DNA of 64,000 nucleotides, taken from Nocardioides agri (GTDB lineage: Bacteria; Actinomycetota; Actinomycetes; Propionibacteriales; Nocardioidaceae). Location of the stretch: positions 3,001,669-3,065,668 of the forward strand of contig NZ_JACEIC010000002.1 in the NCBI RefSeq assembly GCF_013778305.1, in the 5' to 3' direction. Below the pieces are notes generated by a model that ran no database searches, was not told the origin of the DNA, and saw only the letters and a program-made list of their open reading frames with translations. The position numbers and the translations under genes are program-made. Positions 8,603 to 17,192 of the stretch are shown piece after piece (positions within the stretch are counted from its first letter, which is position 1; every line of letters starts with the position of its first letter).

Positions 8603-9135
8603 CGACGATCTTCTACACCGCGACCACCCTGGACGGGTTCCTCGCCGACGAGCAGGACTCCCTCGAGTGGCTGTTCGTGCAGCCGCAGGACGAGGGCGGC
8701 CCGATGAACTACGAGGACTTCATCAAGGACGTCGGGGCGATGGTCATGGGCGCGACGACGTACCAGTGGCTGGTCGACCACCTCGCCAGGACCGGCGAGA
8801 GGTGGACCTACGAGATCCCGTGCTGGGTCTTCACGCACCGCGACTTCGAGGCGATCGGCGAGGGCCTGACCTTCACGCAGGCGCCGGTGCCGGAGGTGCA
8901 CGCCGAGGCGGTCGCCGCGGCCGGCGGCAGGAACGTCTGGATGGTCGGCGGCGGGGACCTGGCCGCCCAGTTCGCCGAGCACGGACTGCTGGACGAGATC
9001 GTCCTCTCGATCGCGCCGGTGACGCTCGGCGCGGGTCGACCGCTCTTCCCGCGGCGGTGGAACCTCGAGCTGAAGGAGCTCGACCGCAACGGCGCCTTCC
9101 TCTGTGCGCGCTACGCCGTTTCGGGTCCGCTCTGA
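8599..9135 (+). CDS. Dihydrofolate reductase-family protein (RibD C-terminal fold)
   Basis: A 178-residue protein of the RibD_C/DHFR-like reductase superfamily (COG0262). It begins T-T-I-F-Y-T-A-T-T-L-D-G-F, has M-V-M-G-A-T-T-Y and V-W-M-V-G-G-G-D-L, and ends with S-I-A-P-V-T-L-G-A-G-R-P-L-F, all typical. It probably uses NADPH, but the substrate is unknown; it is not the essential folA by similarity. GTG 8599 overlaps the AraC-DinB stop by 4 bp, indicating coupled translation and a shared physiological cue. Confidence 0.85.
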   Translation: MTTIFYTATTLDGFLADEQDSLEWLFVQPQDEGGPMNYEDFIKDVGAMVMGATTYQWLVDHLARTGERWTYEIPCWVFTHRDFEAIGEGLTFTQAPVPEVHAEAVAAAGGRNVWMVGGGDLAAQFAEHGLLDEIVLSIAPVTLGAGRPLFPRRWNLELKELDRNGAFLCARYAVSGPL

Positions 9136-9152
9136 GCGGATACCGGCGCCGT

Positions 9153-10946
9153 ATGCGCCGTCTCGGGATCGTCGTACCTGCCCTGCTCGTCCCCGCCCTG
9201 CTGGTCGTCGCGCCGGCCCAGGCCGACCCGGTCAAGCGCCCGACGGCGCGCGGGTACGGCGGCGCCGTGTCGTCCGTCGATCCATACGCCACGGCCGTCG
9301 GGCTGCGGGTCCTCCGCGCCGGCGGCAACGCCACCGACGCCGCGGTCGCGACCGCGGCCGCGCTGGGGGTCACCGAGCCCTTCAGCGCCGGCATCGGTGG
9401 CGGCGGCTACTTCGTGCACTACTCGGCGAAGACCGGCAAGGTGCGCACCATCGACGGCCGGGAGACCGCTCCTAAGGCGATGCCGCGCAACGCGTTCATC
9501 GACCCGGAGACCGGCAAGCCCTACAACTTCTCGCCGGAGCTGGTGACCAGCGGCGTCTCCGTCGGCGTGCCCGGCACGCTCGCGACCTGGCAGCGCGCCC
9601 TCGACCGGTGGGGCACCCGCGACCTGGGCGACGTGCTGCGGCCGGCCGCCCGGCTCGCCGCCGACGGCTTCGTCGTCGACAACACCTTCCGCAGCCAGGT
9701 GCAGCAGAACCTGGAGCGGTTCCGGGCCTTCACCTCCACGCGCCCGCTCTACGGCCACCTGCCGCGCGTGGGCTCGACCTTCCGCAACCCCGACCTCGCC
9801 GCCACCTACGACCTCATCGCCGACCGCGGCACCGCGCCGTTCTACCGCGGCGCGATCGCCCGGGAGATCGTGCGGGCGGTGCGGAAGCCGCCGACCACCG
9901 CGCGCACCGCGCTGCCGGTGCCGAAGGGGCACCTGGTCGTCCGCGACCTGCGCCGCTACCGGGCCCTCGACCAGAAGCCGACCCACGTCGGCTACCGCGG
10001 ACTCCACGTCTACGGCATGGCGCCGTCGTCATCGGGCGGCACCACCGTCGGCGAGGCCCTCAACATCCTCGAGCGCCACCCGCTCGGCACGCTGCCGCGC
10101 GCGCAGGCGCTGCACCTCTACCTCGAGGCCAGCGCGCTGGCCTTCGCCGACCGCGGCAAGTACGTCGGCGACCCCGCCAAGGTGCTGGTGCCGCGCCAGC
10201 AGCTGCTCTCCGACGAGTACGCCGCGGAGCGCAACTGCGCGATCAGCCCCACCTCGACGCTGCCCAAGCCCGTCGCCGGCGGCGACGTCACGTCGTACGA
10301 CGGGGTGTGCGGGAGCCCGGCCGGCCGCGGACCGGCGGCCGCAGACACGGAGAACACCGAGACGACGCACCTGACCGTCGTCGACCGCTGGGGCGACGTG
10401 GTCTCCTACACGCTGACGATCGAGCAGACCGGCGGCTCGGGGATCGTGGTGCCCGGCCGCGGCTTCCTGCTCAACAACGAGCTCACCGACTTCTCGGCGG
10501 AGTACGACCCGGCCGACCCCAACCGCATCCAGCCGCTCAAGCGGCCGCGCTCGTCGATGTCGCCGACGATCGTGCTCCGCCACCGCAAGCCGGTGCTGGC
10601 GCTCGGCTCTCCCGGCGGCTCGACGATCATCACCACCGTGCTCCAGACGCTCGTCAACCGGATCGACCTCGGCATGACGCTGCCGCAGGCGATCGCGGCT
10701 CCGCGGGTCACCCAGCGCAACGGGGCGACCGACCAGGCCGAGCCCGCGTTCGCGGCGGCGTACGGGCCCGCGCTCGAGGCGCTCGGCCACGACGTGGTCA
10801 CCTACGAGGACATCTTCACCGGCACCCACGAGATCGGCGCCGCGACCGGCATCGAGATCGGTCGGGGCGGGCGGCTGACGGCCGCGGCCGAGCCGGATCG
10901 CCGCGGCGGTGGCTCGGCAGGTGTCGTCAGCCGGAAACGGAGATGA
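9153..10946 (+). CDS. ggt: Gamma-glutamyltransferase, secreted
   Basis: A 597-residue exported Ntn-hydrolase that moves or hydrolyses the gamma-glutamyl group of glutathione-like peptides. A Sec signal peptide (M-R-R-L-G then a hydrophobic run to A-Q-A, ~24 residues) precedes the large subunit. The autoprocessing site T-T-H-L-T-V-V-D lies near residue 404, its first Thr becoming the N-terminal nucleophile of the small subunit. G-S-P-G-G-S near residue 489 matches the family. In an actinomycete its natural target could be gamma-glutamyl peptides from the medium. ATG 9153 begins right at the signal peptide. Confidence 0.93.
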   Translation: MRRLGIVVPALLVPALLVVAPAQADPVKRPTARGYGGAVSSVDPYATAVGLRVLRAGGNATDAAVATAAALGVTEPFSAGIGGGGYFVHYSAKTGKVRTIDGRETAPKAMPRNAFIDPETGKPYNFSPELVTSGVSVGVPGTLATWQRALDRWGTRDLGDVLRPAARLAADGFVVDNTFRSQVQQNLERFRAFTSTRPLYGHLPRVGSTFRNPDLAATYDLIADRGTAPFYRGAIAREIVRAVRKPPTTARTALPVPKGHLVVRDLRRYRALDQKPTHVGYRGLHVYGMAPSSSGGTTVGEALNILERHPLGTLPRAQALHLYLEASALAFADRGKYVGDPAKVLVPRQQLLSDEYAAERNCAISPTSTLPKPVAGGDVTSYDGVCGSPAGRGPAAADTENTETTHLTVVDRWGDVVSYTLTIEQTGGSGIVVPGRGFLLNNELTDFSAEYDPADPNRIQPLKRPRSSMSPTIVLRHRKPVLALGSPGGSTIITTVLQTLVNRIDLGMTLPQAIAAPRVTQRNGATDQAEPAFAAAYGPALEALGHDVVTYEDIFTGTHEIGAATGIEIGRGGRLTAAAEPDRRGGGSAGVVSRKRR

Positions 10947-10967
10947 CGGCGCCGGTACCGTTGAGGG

Positions 10968-11609
10968 GTGACGACCGCCCCCACCTGGACCGAGATCACC
11001 TCCGTCGACGCGCTGGTCGGCCTGCTCGGTGAGCCTGGCCAGCGCGCCCGCGACAAGGGCCGCACCGCGCTCCTCGACGTCGACCGCGACTGGCTCGCCG
11101 CGTCACCGTTCTGCGTGCTCGCGACCTCGTCGTCCGACGGTCGCTGCGACGCCTCGCCCAAGGGCGACCCGGCGGGCCGGCTCGTGCACGTCATCGACGA
11201 CACGACGATCGCGCTCGCCGAGCGCCCCGGCAACAGGCGCGCGGACGGCTACCGCAACATCCTCGACAACCCGCACGTCGGCCTGAACTTCCTCATCCCC
11301 GGCCGCGGCGACACGCTGCGCATCAACGGTCGGGCGCGGCTGGTCAGCGACGCGCCGTTCTTCGACGAGATGGTCGTCAAGGGTCACCGGCCGGTCCTCG
11401 CTGTCGTCGTCGAGATCGAGGAGATCTTCTTCCACTGCGCCAAGGCGTTCCTGCGATCGGGGCTGTGGAAGCCGGAGACCTGGGACCCCACCGGCGTGGT
11501 GCCGCGGCGCGCGGTCATCGCCCACGACGTCGAGCCGAGCGGCATGACGCTCGAGCAGCTCGACGAGTACTACAAGCCCGAGAACTACGAGAAGGGCATG
11601 TATGCCTGA
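10968..11609 (+). CDS. MSMEG_1061-family FMN-dependent PPOX-type flavoprotein
   Basis: A 213-residue member of the pyridoxamine 5'-phosphate oxidase-like split-barrel family. Recognisable stretches are A-S-P-K-G-D-P-A-G, E-R-P-G-N-R-R-A-D-G and the C-terminal C-A-K-A-F-L-R-S-G-L-W. Likely a cytoplasmic flavin-binding oxidoreductase of unknown substrate. GTG 10968 is predicted leaderless (TACCGT at 10956-10961, six-base gap). Its 3' end overlaps dapF by 8 bp, so the two are cotranscribed. Confidence 0.85.
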   Translation: MTTAPTWTEITSVDALVGLLGEPGQRARDKGRTALLDVDRDWLAASPFCVLATSSSDGRCDASPKGDPAGRLVHVIDDTTIALAERPGNRRADGYRNILDNPHVGLNFLIPGRGDTLRINGRARLVSDAPFFDEMVVKGHRPVLAVVVEIEEIFFHCAKAFLRSGLWKPETWDPTGVVPRRAVIAHDVEPSGMTLEQLDEYYKPENYEKGMYA

Positions 11610-12408
11610 CTACCCCTTCCTCAAGGGCCACGGCACCGAGAACGACTTCGTGCTGCTGCCCGACCACGACGGCAGCGTCCACGGCGACCTCTCGCCCGAC
11701 GAGATGGCCCAGCGGGTGCGCGCGCTCTGCGACCGCCGGGCCGGCATCGGCGGCGACGGCGTGCTGCGCGTCGTCCGCGAGGACGGCGGGTGGTTCATGG
11801 ACTACCGCAACTCCGACGGCTCGGTCTCGGAGATGTGCGGCAACGGCATCCGGGTCTTCGCGCGCCACCTCGTCGACGAGGGGCTGGTCGACGGGTCGGC
11901 GCCGATCCCGGTCGGCACCCGCGACGGCCTCAAGACGCTGACCGTCGACGGTGACCTGATCACCGCCGACATGGGCACCCCGCGGGTGCTCGGCGAGACC
12001 ACGGTCGCCGTCCCCGGGCACGCCTGGGTCGCGCGGCACGTCGACATGGGCAACCCGCACGCGGTCGCCTTCGTCGACTCGCTCGACGACGCCGGACACC
12101 TGCTGGACCCGCCGGAGCACGACCCGGCGACGTACCCCGAGGGCGTCAACGTCGAGTTCGTCGTACGCCGCGGCGACCGGCACGTCGCGATGCGGGTGCA
12201 CGAGCGTGGCTCGGGGGAGACCCGGTCCTGCGGCACGGGCGCGTGCGCGGCGATGGTCGCGGCGGCGGTGGCCGACGGCCTCGGCCCCGGCTCGGCCTAC
12301 CGCGTGGACGTCCCCGGCGGGACCCTCACCGTCACCTGGACCGAGGACGACCGGGTCCTGCTCACCGGCCCCGCCGTCATCGTCGCCCGGGGGACCACCT
12401 CGCTCTGA
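11602..12408 (+). CDS. dapF: Diaminopimelate epimerase DapF
   Basis: Converts LL- to meso-diaminopimelate, the last step before lysine decarboxylation and a source of DAP for peptidoglycan. 268 aa. The two catalytic cysteines lie in M-C-G-N-G-I-R (residue ~75) and R-S-C-G-T-G-A-C-A (residue ~211), and G-T-E-N-D-F near the N-terminus matches the conserved substrate loop. It follows the PPOX gene with an 8-bp overlap; dapF near miaA and hflX is common in actinobacteria. Confidence 0.96.
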   Translation: MPDYPFLKGHGTENDFVLLPDHDGSVHGDLSPDEMAQRVRALCDRRAGIGGDGVLRVVREDGGWFMDYRNSDGSVSEMCGNGIRVFARHLVDEGLVDGSAPIPVGTRDGLKTLTVDGDLITADMGTPRVLGETTVAVPGHAWVARHVDMGNPHAVAFVDSLDDAGHLLDPPEHDPATYPEGVNVEFVVRRGDRHVAMRVHERGSGETRSCGTGACAAMVAAAVADGLGPGSAYRVDVPGGTLTVTWTEDDRVLLTGPAVIVARGTTSL

Positions 12409-12428
12409 CGACCGCTATCGTCCGGCGC

Positions 12429-13205
12429 ATGGACATCAACGGAGCCAGTGCCATCGTCACGGGCGGCGCGTCGGGCATCGGTGCCGCGGCCGCCCGTCAG
12501 CTCGCCGCCAAGGGAGCGGTCGTCGTGGTCGCGGACCTGCAGGCCGACAAGGGCGAGGCGCTCGCCCAGGAGATCGGCGGCGTCTTCGCCCAGGTCGACG
12601 TCACCGACACCGACCAGATCAAGGCCGCGGTCACCGCCGCCGCCGAGATCGCGCCGCTGCGCGCGGTCGTCAACTCCGCCGGCATCGGGTGGGCGCAGCG
12701 CACGATCGGTCGCGACGGCGAGTTCGACTCCGCCCACGACCTCGAGGCGTTCACCCGCGTCATCAAGATCAACCTGATCGGCACGTTCGACATGACCCGC
12801 CTCGCCGCGACCGCGATGAGCCGCAACGAGCCCGACGCCGACGGCTGCCGCGGCGCGATCGTCAACCTGGCGAGCGTCGCGGCCTTCGACGGCCAGATCG
12901 GGCAGGCGTCGTACTCCGCCTCCAAGGGCGGCGTCGTCGGCATGACCCTGCCGGTCGCCCGCGACCTCTCCGCCTCCGGCATCCGCCTCAACACCATCGC
13001 CCCCGGCCTGATCGACACCCCGATCTACGGCGAGGGCGAGGCATCCGAGGCGTTCAAGGCCAAGCTCGGTGAGAGCGTGCTCTTCCCCAAGCGCCTCGGC
13101 GTCCCGGACGAGCTGGCCAGCATGGTCGTCGAGTGCATCACCAACAGCTACATGAACGCCGAGGTGATCCGCGTCGACGGCGGCATCCGGATGCCTCCTA
13201 AGTAG
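12429..13205 (+). CDS. SDR-family oxidoreductase (3-hydroxyacyl-CoA dehydrogenase-like)
   Basis: A 258-residue short-chain dehydrogenase/reductase. NAD(P) motif T-G-G-A-S-G-I-G at residues ~11-18 and catalytic Y-S-A-S-K near residue 162. An Asp after the second strand (V-V-A-D-L) suggests NAD(H) preference. The overall pattern resembles type-2 3-hydroxyacyl-CoA dehydrogenases, but the substrate is uncertain. ATG 12429 has a TATCGT -10 seven bases upstream, so it is predicted to be transcribed separately from dapF. The end overlaps a convergent gene by 8 bp. Confidence 0.87.
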   Translation: MDINGASAIVTGGASGIGAAAARQLAAKGAVVVVADLQADKGEALAQEIGGVFAQVDVTDTDQIKAAVTAAAEIAPLRAVVNSAGIGWAQRTIGRDGEFDSAHDLEAFTRVIKINLIGTFDMTRLAATAMSRNEPDADGCRGAIVNLASVAAFDGQIGQASYSASKGGVVGMTLPVARDLSASGIRLNTIAPGLIDTPIYGEGEASEAFKAKLGESVLFPKRLGVPDELASMVVECITNSYMNAEVIRVDGGIRMPPK

Positions 13206-13722
13206 CGCGTCGGCCCATCCGGGCCAGGATCTTCGTCTGCCGGTCGGCGTCCTCCGGGACGTCGACCGGCTGCTTGAAGACGCCCTCGTCGTAGGCGTGC
13301 TCGCCGAAGCCGACGAACGCCTGCTCCAGCGCGTCCAGGTCGGCCTCGGTGAAGGTCGTCGGCCGACCCGCCGCCGAGCCCAGGTCCCAGCCGTGGACGA
13401 CGAGGTCGAAGCCGTAGAAGTCGTCCCACGTCGCACCCATGGTGGTGCGGCCGAAGAAGCCGTCGTACTCCCGCGCCCGCACGTCGTCGTCGACCGCACG
13501 GCGTACGGCGGCCAGGTGCTCGGCCCACACCGCGTCGGGTGATCCCGACGGTCGCGGTCCCAGCTCGATCCCGTGGCCCTCGAGGAACGAGCGCTCAGTG
13601 TCGACCACGTGGTCGACGACGTCGGCGGCGGTCCAGCCCTCGCAGGGGCTGGTCGCCGACCAGTCGTCGGTCGCGGAGACGGTGGCGGAGAAGCGGTCGG
13701 CTGCGTCGTCGTAGAAGCTCAT
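13198..13722 (-). CDS. TIGR03086-family protein (maleylpyruvate isomerase N-terminal/DinB-like)
   Basis: A 174-residue actinobacterial protein with a mycothiol-dependent maleylpyruvate-isomerase-like N-terminal domain: P-C-E-G-W-T-A-A-D-V-V-D-H-V-V near residue 27 and F-D-L-V-V-H-G-W-D-L near residue 104. The histidines fit the DinB-fold metal site. Some relatives are mycothiol-dependent enzymes, but no specific reaction can be assigned. Start ATG 13722. It converges with the SDR gene (8-bp overlap) and diverges from an AraC-type regulator. Confidence 0.8.
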   Translation of the reverse strand: MSFYDDAADRFSATVSATDDWSATSPCEGWTAADVVDHVVDTERSFLEGHGIELGPRPSGSPDAVWAEHLAAVRRAVDDDVRAREYDGFFGRTTMGATWDDFYGFDLVVHGWDLGSAAGRPTTFTEADLDALEQAFVGFGEHAYDEGVFKQPVDVPEDADRQTKILARMGRRAT

Positions 13723-13773
13723 GACCCCAGCATCGGCCGGGCACTGTCGGCGGCGCTTGCAAGAATCCGACAC

Positions 13774-14580
13774 ATGACCCGGCGGATCGACCCGACGGAG
13801 CGGGCACACCTCCTCGATGCGAGCGGCTACGCGCCGCCGATCCATCGGTTCGCGCCGAGCCCGGAGCTCGCCGACGTCGTGCGCCGCTACTGGATGCCCG
13901 TCTGGTCGCTGCCCGACGGACAGGTGTCGTTGCAGCGGGTGCTGCAGTACCCCGTCTGCCTGGTCGTGGTCTCCGCCGACTACGCGCTGCTCGTCGGACC
14001 GACCACCGGCCTGTCCACGCAGGAGCTCAGCGGCAGCGGCTGGGCGCTCGGCACGATGCTGCACCCCGCCGCCGGGCAGGTGCTGGCGGGCGGCCCGATC
14101 ACCCGGCTGACCGACGTCACCGTGCCGCTCGACGACGACGCGCTGGCGGGTCGGATCCGGTCCGCCGTCGGCGACCACCCCGACGACCCCGACCGCCAGC
14201 AGGCGGCCGTGGCGGAGGTCGAGTCGTGGCTGCGCACGCTGCTCCCGGTCGACGACGAGGGCCTGCTCGTCAACGCGATCGTCGAGCACGTCGAGGGCGA
14301 CCCGTCCGTGCAGCGGGTCGGCCAGGTCTGCGAGAAGTTCGCGATCACCGAGCGCACGCTGCAACGGCTCACCGCGCGCCGGATCGGGCTGACGCCGAAG
14401 TGGCTGATCCAGCGCCGCCGCCTGCACGAGGCCGCCGAGCGCCTCGCCGACGCGGAGCGCCCCGACCTGGCCCGGGTCGCCGCCGACCTGGGCTACTCCG
14501 ACCAGTCCCACTTCGCCCGCGACTGGCGCGCGGTCACCGGGCTCACGCCGGGGGAGTACGCCGCAGAGCCCAGGCGCTGA
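13774..14580 (+). CDS. AraC-family transcriptional regulator
   Basis: A 268-residue regulator. The N-terminal ~150 residues form a DUF6597-like sensor domain, and residues ~160-265 an AraC HTH with the second-helix signature A-A-D-L-G-Y-S-D-Q-S-H-F-A-R. ATG 13774 is predicted leaderless (AAGAAT, seven-base gap). It diverges from the TIGR03086 gene across 51 bp, so that gene is the natural candidate target. The end overlaps the convergent kinase gene by 38 bp. Confidence 0.85.
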   Translation: MTRRIDPTERAHLLDASGYAPPIHRFAPSPELADVVRRYWMPVWSLPDGQVSLQRVLQYPVCLVVVSADYALLVGPTTGLSTQELSGSGWALGTMLHPAAGQVLAGGPITRLTDVTVPLDDDALAGRIRSAVGDHPDDPDRQQAAVAEVESWLRTLLPVDDEGLLVNAIVEHVEGDPSVQRVGQVCEKFAITERTLQRLTARRIGLTPKWLIQRRRLHEAAERLADAERPDLARVAADLGYSDQSHFARDWRAVTGLTPGEYAAEPRR

Positions 14581-15133
14581 CGTCGACGACGAGGTCGGCC
14601 CGGGAGCGGGCGGCCTCGACCAGGCGGGCGTTGGCCTCGTCGACCCGCGCCACCCACTCACGGGCGGCGGCGAGCGACTTGCCGAACGCGACGTGCCGGG
14701 CCACCAGCCGCTCCACGCGCACGTCGTCGTCGACCTCGAGGTGCCAGACCACGTCGATCTCGGCGCGCACGGCGTGCCAGCGCGGCTCGTCGAGCAGAAG
14801 GTAGTTGCCCTCGGTGACCACGGTCCCGGCGGCGGGCACCGGGATGGCGGCGGCGATCGGCTGCTCCAGGTCCCGCTCGAACATGGGCGCCACCACGTCG
14901 GGCTCGCGGGTCCGCACCCGCCGCAGCAGCGCGGCGTACCCCTCCGCGTCGAAGGTCTCCGGTGCTCCCTTGCGGTCCAGCAGCCCGCGGCGCTCGAGCT
15001 CGACGTCGGCGTAGTGGAAGCCGTCCATCGGGACGACCGGCAGTCCCAGCGCGGCCGCGAGCGTGGACTTCCCGACGCCCGGAGCGCCGGCCAGCCCGAG
15101 CAGCCGGATGCCGGGCGGGACGTCGGGAATCAC
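14543..15133 (-). CDS. Small P-loop nucleoside/nucleotide kinase-like protein
   Basis: A 196-residue cytoplasmic kinase of the uridine kinase/PanK-like P-loop group. Walker A G-A-P-G-V-G-K-S-T is at residues ~16-24; D-G-F-H-Y-A and V-V-T-E-G-N-Y-L-L-L match the phosphoribulokinase/uridine kinase family used by YggC/FrcK-like proteins. The phosphoryl acceptor is unknown and could be a sugar or nucleoside. GTG 15133 is predicted leaderless (TAACCT, complement of 15141-15146). It diverges from hflX by 30 bp and overlaps the AraC gene by 38 bp at its 3' end. Confidence 0.82.
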   Translation of the reverse strand: MIPDVPPGIRLLGLAGAPGVGKSTLAAALGLPVVPMDGFHYADVELERRGLLDRKGAPETFDAEGYAALLRRVRTREPDVVAPMFERDLEQPIAAAIPVPAAGTVVTEGNYLLLDEPRWHAVRAEIDVVWHLEVDDDVRVERLVARHVAFGKSLAAAREWVARVDEANARLVEAARSRADLVVDVSAWALRRTPPA

Positions 15134-15163
15134 GAGGGGAAGGTTAAGCGTTGGGAGGAACAG

Positions 15164-16663
15164 ATGACTGAAACGTACGCTGTGCCCCATATGACGAACG
15201 CTGAGCCGAACTTCTACCTCGACGAGGAGCTCGAGGCCACCGAGGACTGGGACGACGACTTCCAGACCGGGTACGCCGACGAGCCCGATCCCGAGGACCT
15301 CACCACTGGCGAGATGGACCTCGCGGAGCGCCACCAGCTCCGCCGGGTCGCGAGCCTGCGCACCGAGCTCGAGGACATCACCGAGGTCGAGTACCGCCAG
15401 CTCCGCCTGGAGCGGGTGGTGCTGGTCGGTGTCTGGACCGACGGCACGGTCGAGGACGCCGAGAACTCCATGGCCGAGCTCGCGCTGCTCGCCGAGACCG
15501 CCGGCTCCGAGGTGCTCGACGCGATCTACCAGCGCCGGCAGTCGCCCGACCCGGCGACGTACGTCGGCCGCGGCAAGGTCGAGGGCCTCGCCGAGATCGT
15601 GAAGGCCACCGGCGCCGACACCGTGATCTGCGACGGCGAGCTCGCGCCCAGCCAGCTGCGCAACCTCGAGGACCGGCTCAAGGTCAAGGTCGTCGACCGC
15701 ACCGCTCTGATCCTCGACATCTTCGCCCAGCACGCGAAGTCCAAGGAGGGCCAGGCGCAGGTCGAGCTGGCCCAGCTGAGCTACATGAAGCAGCGGCTGC
15801 GCGGCTGGGGTGGCAACCTCTCCCGCCAGGTCGGTGGCCGGGTCGCCGGCGGTGCGGGCATCGGTGGCCGTGGCCCCGGTGAGACCAAGATCGAGACCGA
15901 CCGCCGCCGGATCAACACCAAGATCGCCAAGCTCCGCCGCGAGCTGAAGGAGATGAAGGGGACCCGCGACACCAAGCGCCAGGAGCGCCGTCGCAACCAC
16001 ATCCCCAGCGTCTCGATCGCCGGCTACACCAACGCCGGCAAGTCCTCGCTGCTCAACCGGCTCACCGACGCGGGCGTACTCGTCGAGGACGCGCTGTTCG
16101 CGACGCTCGACCCGACGACCCGTCGTACCACGACCGCCGACGGCCGCGTCTACACGATGAGCGACACCGTCGGCTTCGTGCGCCACCTGCCGCACCAGCT
16201 GGTCGAGGCTTTCCGCAGCACGCTCGAGGAGGTCGCCGACTCCGACCTGGTCCTGCACGTCGTCGACGGGTCGCACCCCGACCCCGAGGGCCAGATCGCC
16301 GCGGTGCGCGAGGTGTTCGCCGAGATCGGCGCGACCGACGTGCCCGAGCTGGTCGTGATCAACAAGGCCGACCAGGCCGACCCGATGGTCATCGCCCGGC
16401 TCCGCCAGCGCGAGCCGCACTCGGTCGTCGTCTCGGCCAAGACCGGCGAGGGCATCGCCGAGGCGCTGCGCATCGTCGAGGGCGAGCTGCCCCGACCGGG
16501 CGTGGAGTTCAAGGCGCTGCTGCCCTACGGCCGCGGCGACCTGATCAACCGCCTCCACCAGCAGGGCGAGATCACCTCGATGGAGCACACCGGCGACGGC
16601 ACGATCGTCGTCGGTCGGGCCAACCCCGACCTGGCCGGCGAGCTCGAGGCGTACGCGCTCTAG
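15164..16663 (+). CDS. hflX: GTPase HflX
   Basis: Ribosome-associated GTPase that rescues or splits stalled 70S ribosomes. 499 aa. The N-terminal HflX domain (Y-V-G-R-G-K-V near residue 128), a glycine-rich linker (G-G-R-V-A-G-G-A-G-I-G-G-R-G-P-G-E) and the G domain with P-loop G-Y-T-N-A-G-K-S-S (~residue 286), D-T-V-G-F-V and N-K-A-D are intact. The acidic N-terminal extension is typical of actinobacteria. ATG 15164 has GGGAGGAA upstream. Its last ~35 bases are partly duplicated twice downstream, beside palindromic repeats. Confidence 0.95.
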   Translation: MTETYAVPHMTNAEPNFYLDEELEATEDWDDDFQTGYADEPDPEDLTTGEMDLAERHQLRRVASLRTELEDITEVEYRQLRLERVVLVGVWTDGTVEDAENSMAELALLAETAGSEVLDAIYQRRQSPDPATYVGRGKVEGLAEIVKATGADTVICDGELAPSQLRNLEDRLKVKVVDRTALILDIFAQHAKSKEGQAQVELAQLSYMKQRLRGWGGNLSRQVGGRVAGGAGIGGRGPGETKIETDRRRINTKIAKLRRELKEMKGTRDTKRQERRRNHIPSVSIAGYTNAGKSSLLNRLTDAGVLVEDALFATLDPTTRRTTTADGRVYTMSDTVGFVRHLPHQLVEAFRSTLEEVADSDLVLHVVDGSHPDPEGQIAAVREVFAEIGATDVPELVVINKADQADPMVIARLRQREPHSVVVSAKTGEGIAEALRIVEGELPRPGVEFKALLPYGRGDLINRLHQQGEITSMEHTGDGTIVVGRANPDLAGELEAYAL

Positions 16664-16688
16664 CCCAGGTTGAGGCTGCGCGGGTCGC

Positions 16689-16778
16689 AGTTTCATCAAG
16701 GGATGCAGGCCAACCGGCGCTTCCCAGGGCGAGTTCGCCCGGGTGAGCGCGGCTTCACCGTCATCCCTTGATGAAACT
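16689..16778. repeat. 90-bp palindromic element, copy 1
   Basis: Begins AGTTTCATCAAGGGATG and ends with its exact 17-base reverse complement. The interior also folds (GGGCGA / TCGCCC around a short loop), so almost the whole element can form one hairpin or cruciform. Not protein coding. Resembles a REP- or MITE-type repeat; it may also act as a terminator behind hflX. Confidence 0.85.
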
Positions 16779-16786
16779 CCCGCCCC

Positions 16787-16828
16787 CCCGACCTGGCCGG
16801 CGAGCTCGAGGCGTCCGCCCTTCAGCCC
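16787..16828 (+). repeat. Duplicated hflX 3'-end segment, copy A
   Basis: Matches the end of hflX (from about 16625 through the stop) over CCCGACCTGGCCGGCGAGCT and on through GAGGCGT, then diverges where the stop codon lay (ttcag in place of ctctag). A non-functional gene tail carried between palindromes 1 and 2. Confidence 0.8.
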
Positions 16829-16844
16829 GGGCTGCGCGGGTCGC

Positions 16845-16934
16845 AGTTTCATCAAGGGATGCAGGCCGACCGGCGCTTCCCAGGGCGAGTTCGCCCGGGT
16901 AAGCGCGGCTTCACCGTCATCCCTTGATGAAACT
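16845..16934. repeat. 90-bp palindromic element, copy 2
   Basis: Same length and ends as copy 1, starting 156 bp after it, with only two internal differences (caggccgacc for caggccaacc, gggtaagcg for gggtgagcg). Confidence 0.85.
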
Positions 16935-16941
16935 CCCCTCC

Positions 16942-16979
16942 GGCCTGGCCCGCGAGCTCGAGGCGTCCACCTCTAGCCC
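16942..16979 (+). repeat. Duplicated hflX 3'-end segment, copy B
   Basis: A second, more diverged copy of the hflX tail: GGCCTGGCCCGCGAGCTCGA then ggcgtccacctctagccc, which keeps the stop-like ctctagccc. It lies just before palindrome 3. Confidence 0.75.
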
Positions 16980-17001
16980 GGGCCCAGGCTGCGCGGGTCG
17001 C

Positions 17002-17091
17002 AGTTTCATCAGGGGATGCAGGCCGACCGGCGCTTCCCAGGGCGAGTTCGCCCGGGTGAGCGCGGCTCCACCGTCATCCCTTGATGAAACT
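17002..17091. repeat. 90-bp palindromic element, copy 3
   Basis: Third copy, 157 bp after copy 2. One base in the left arm has changed (atcaggggat for atcaagggat), while the right arm is unchanged, so the copies are drifting independently. Confidence 0.85.
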
Positions 17092-17192
17092 CCCGCCGCC
17101 CGCCCGGCCACAATTCGAGCGATTTCTGCGTCATTCCGCGGACACGAGGCCGTCCTGTCGCTGACGATTTCGTGGTGACTCGGGGGCAAGAC

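Noticed and set aside
16689-17091. Possible CRISPR array or tandem protein repeat
   Set aside because: Three copies with a 157-bp period, fully palindromic units and gene-derived spacers do not fit CRISPR; the open frames through them are stop-free by chance.
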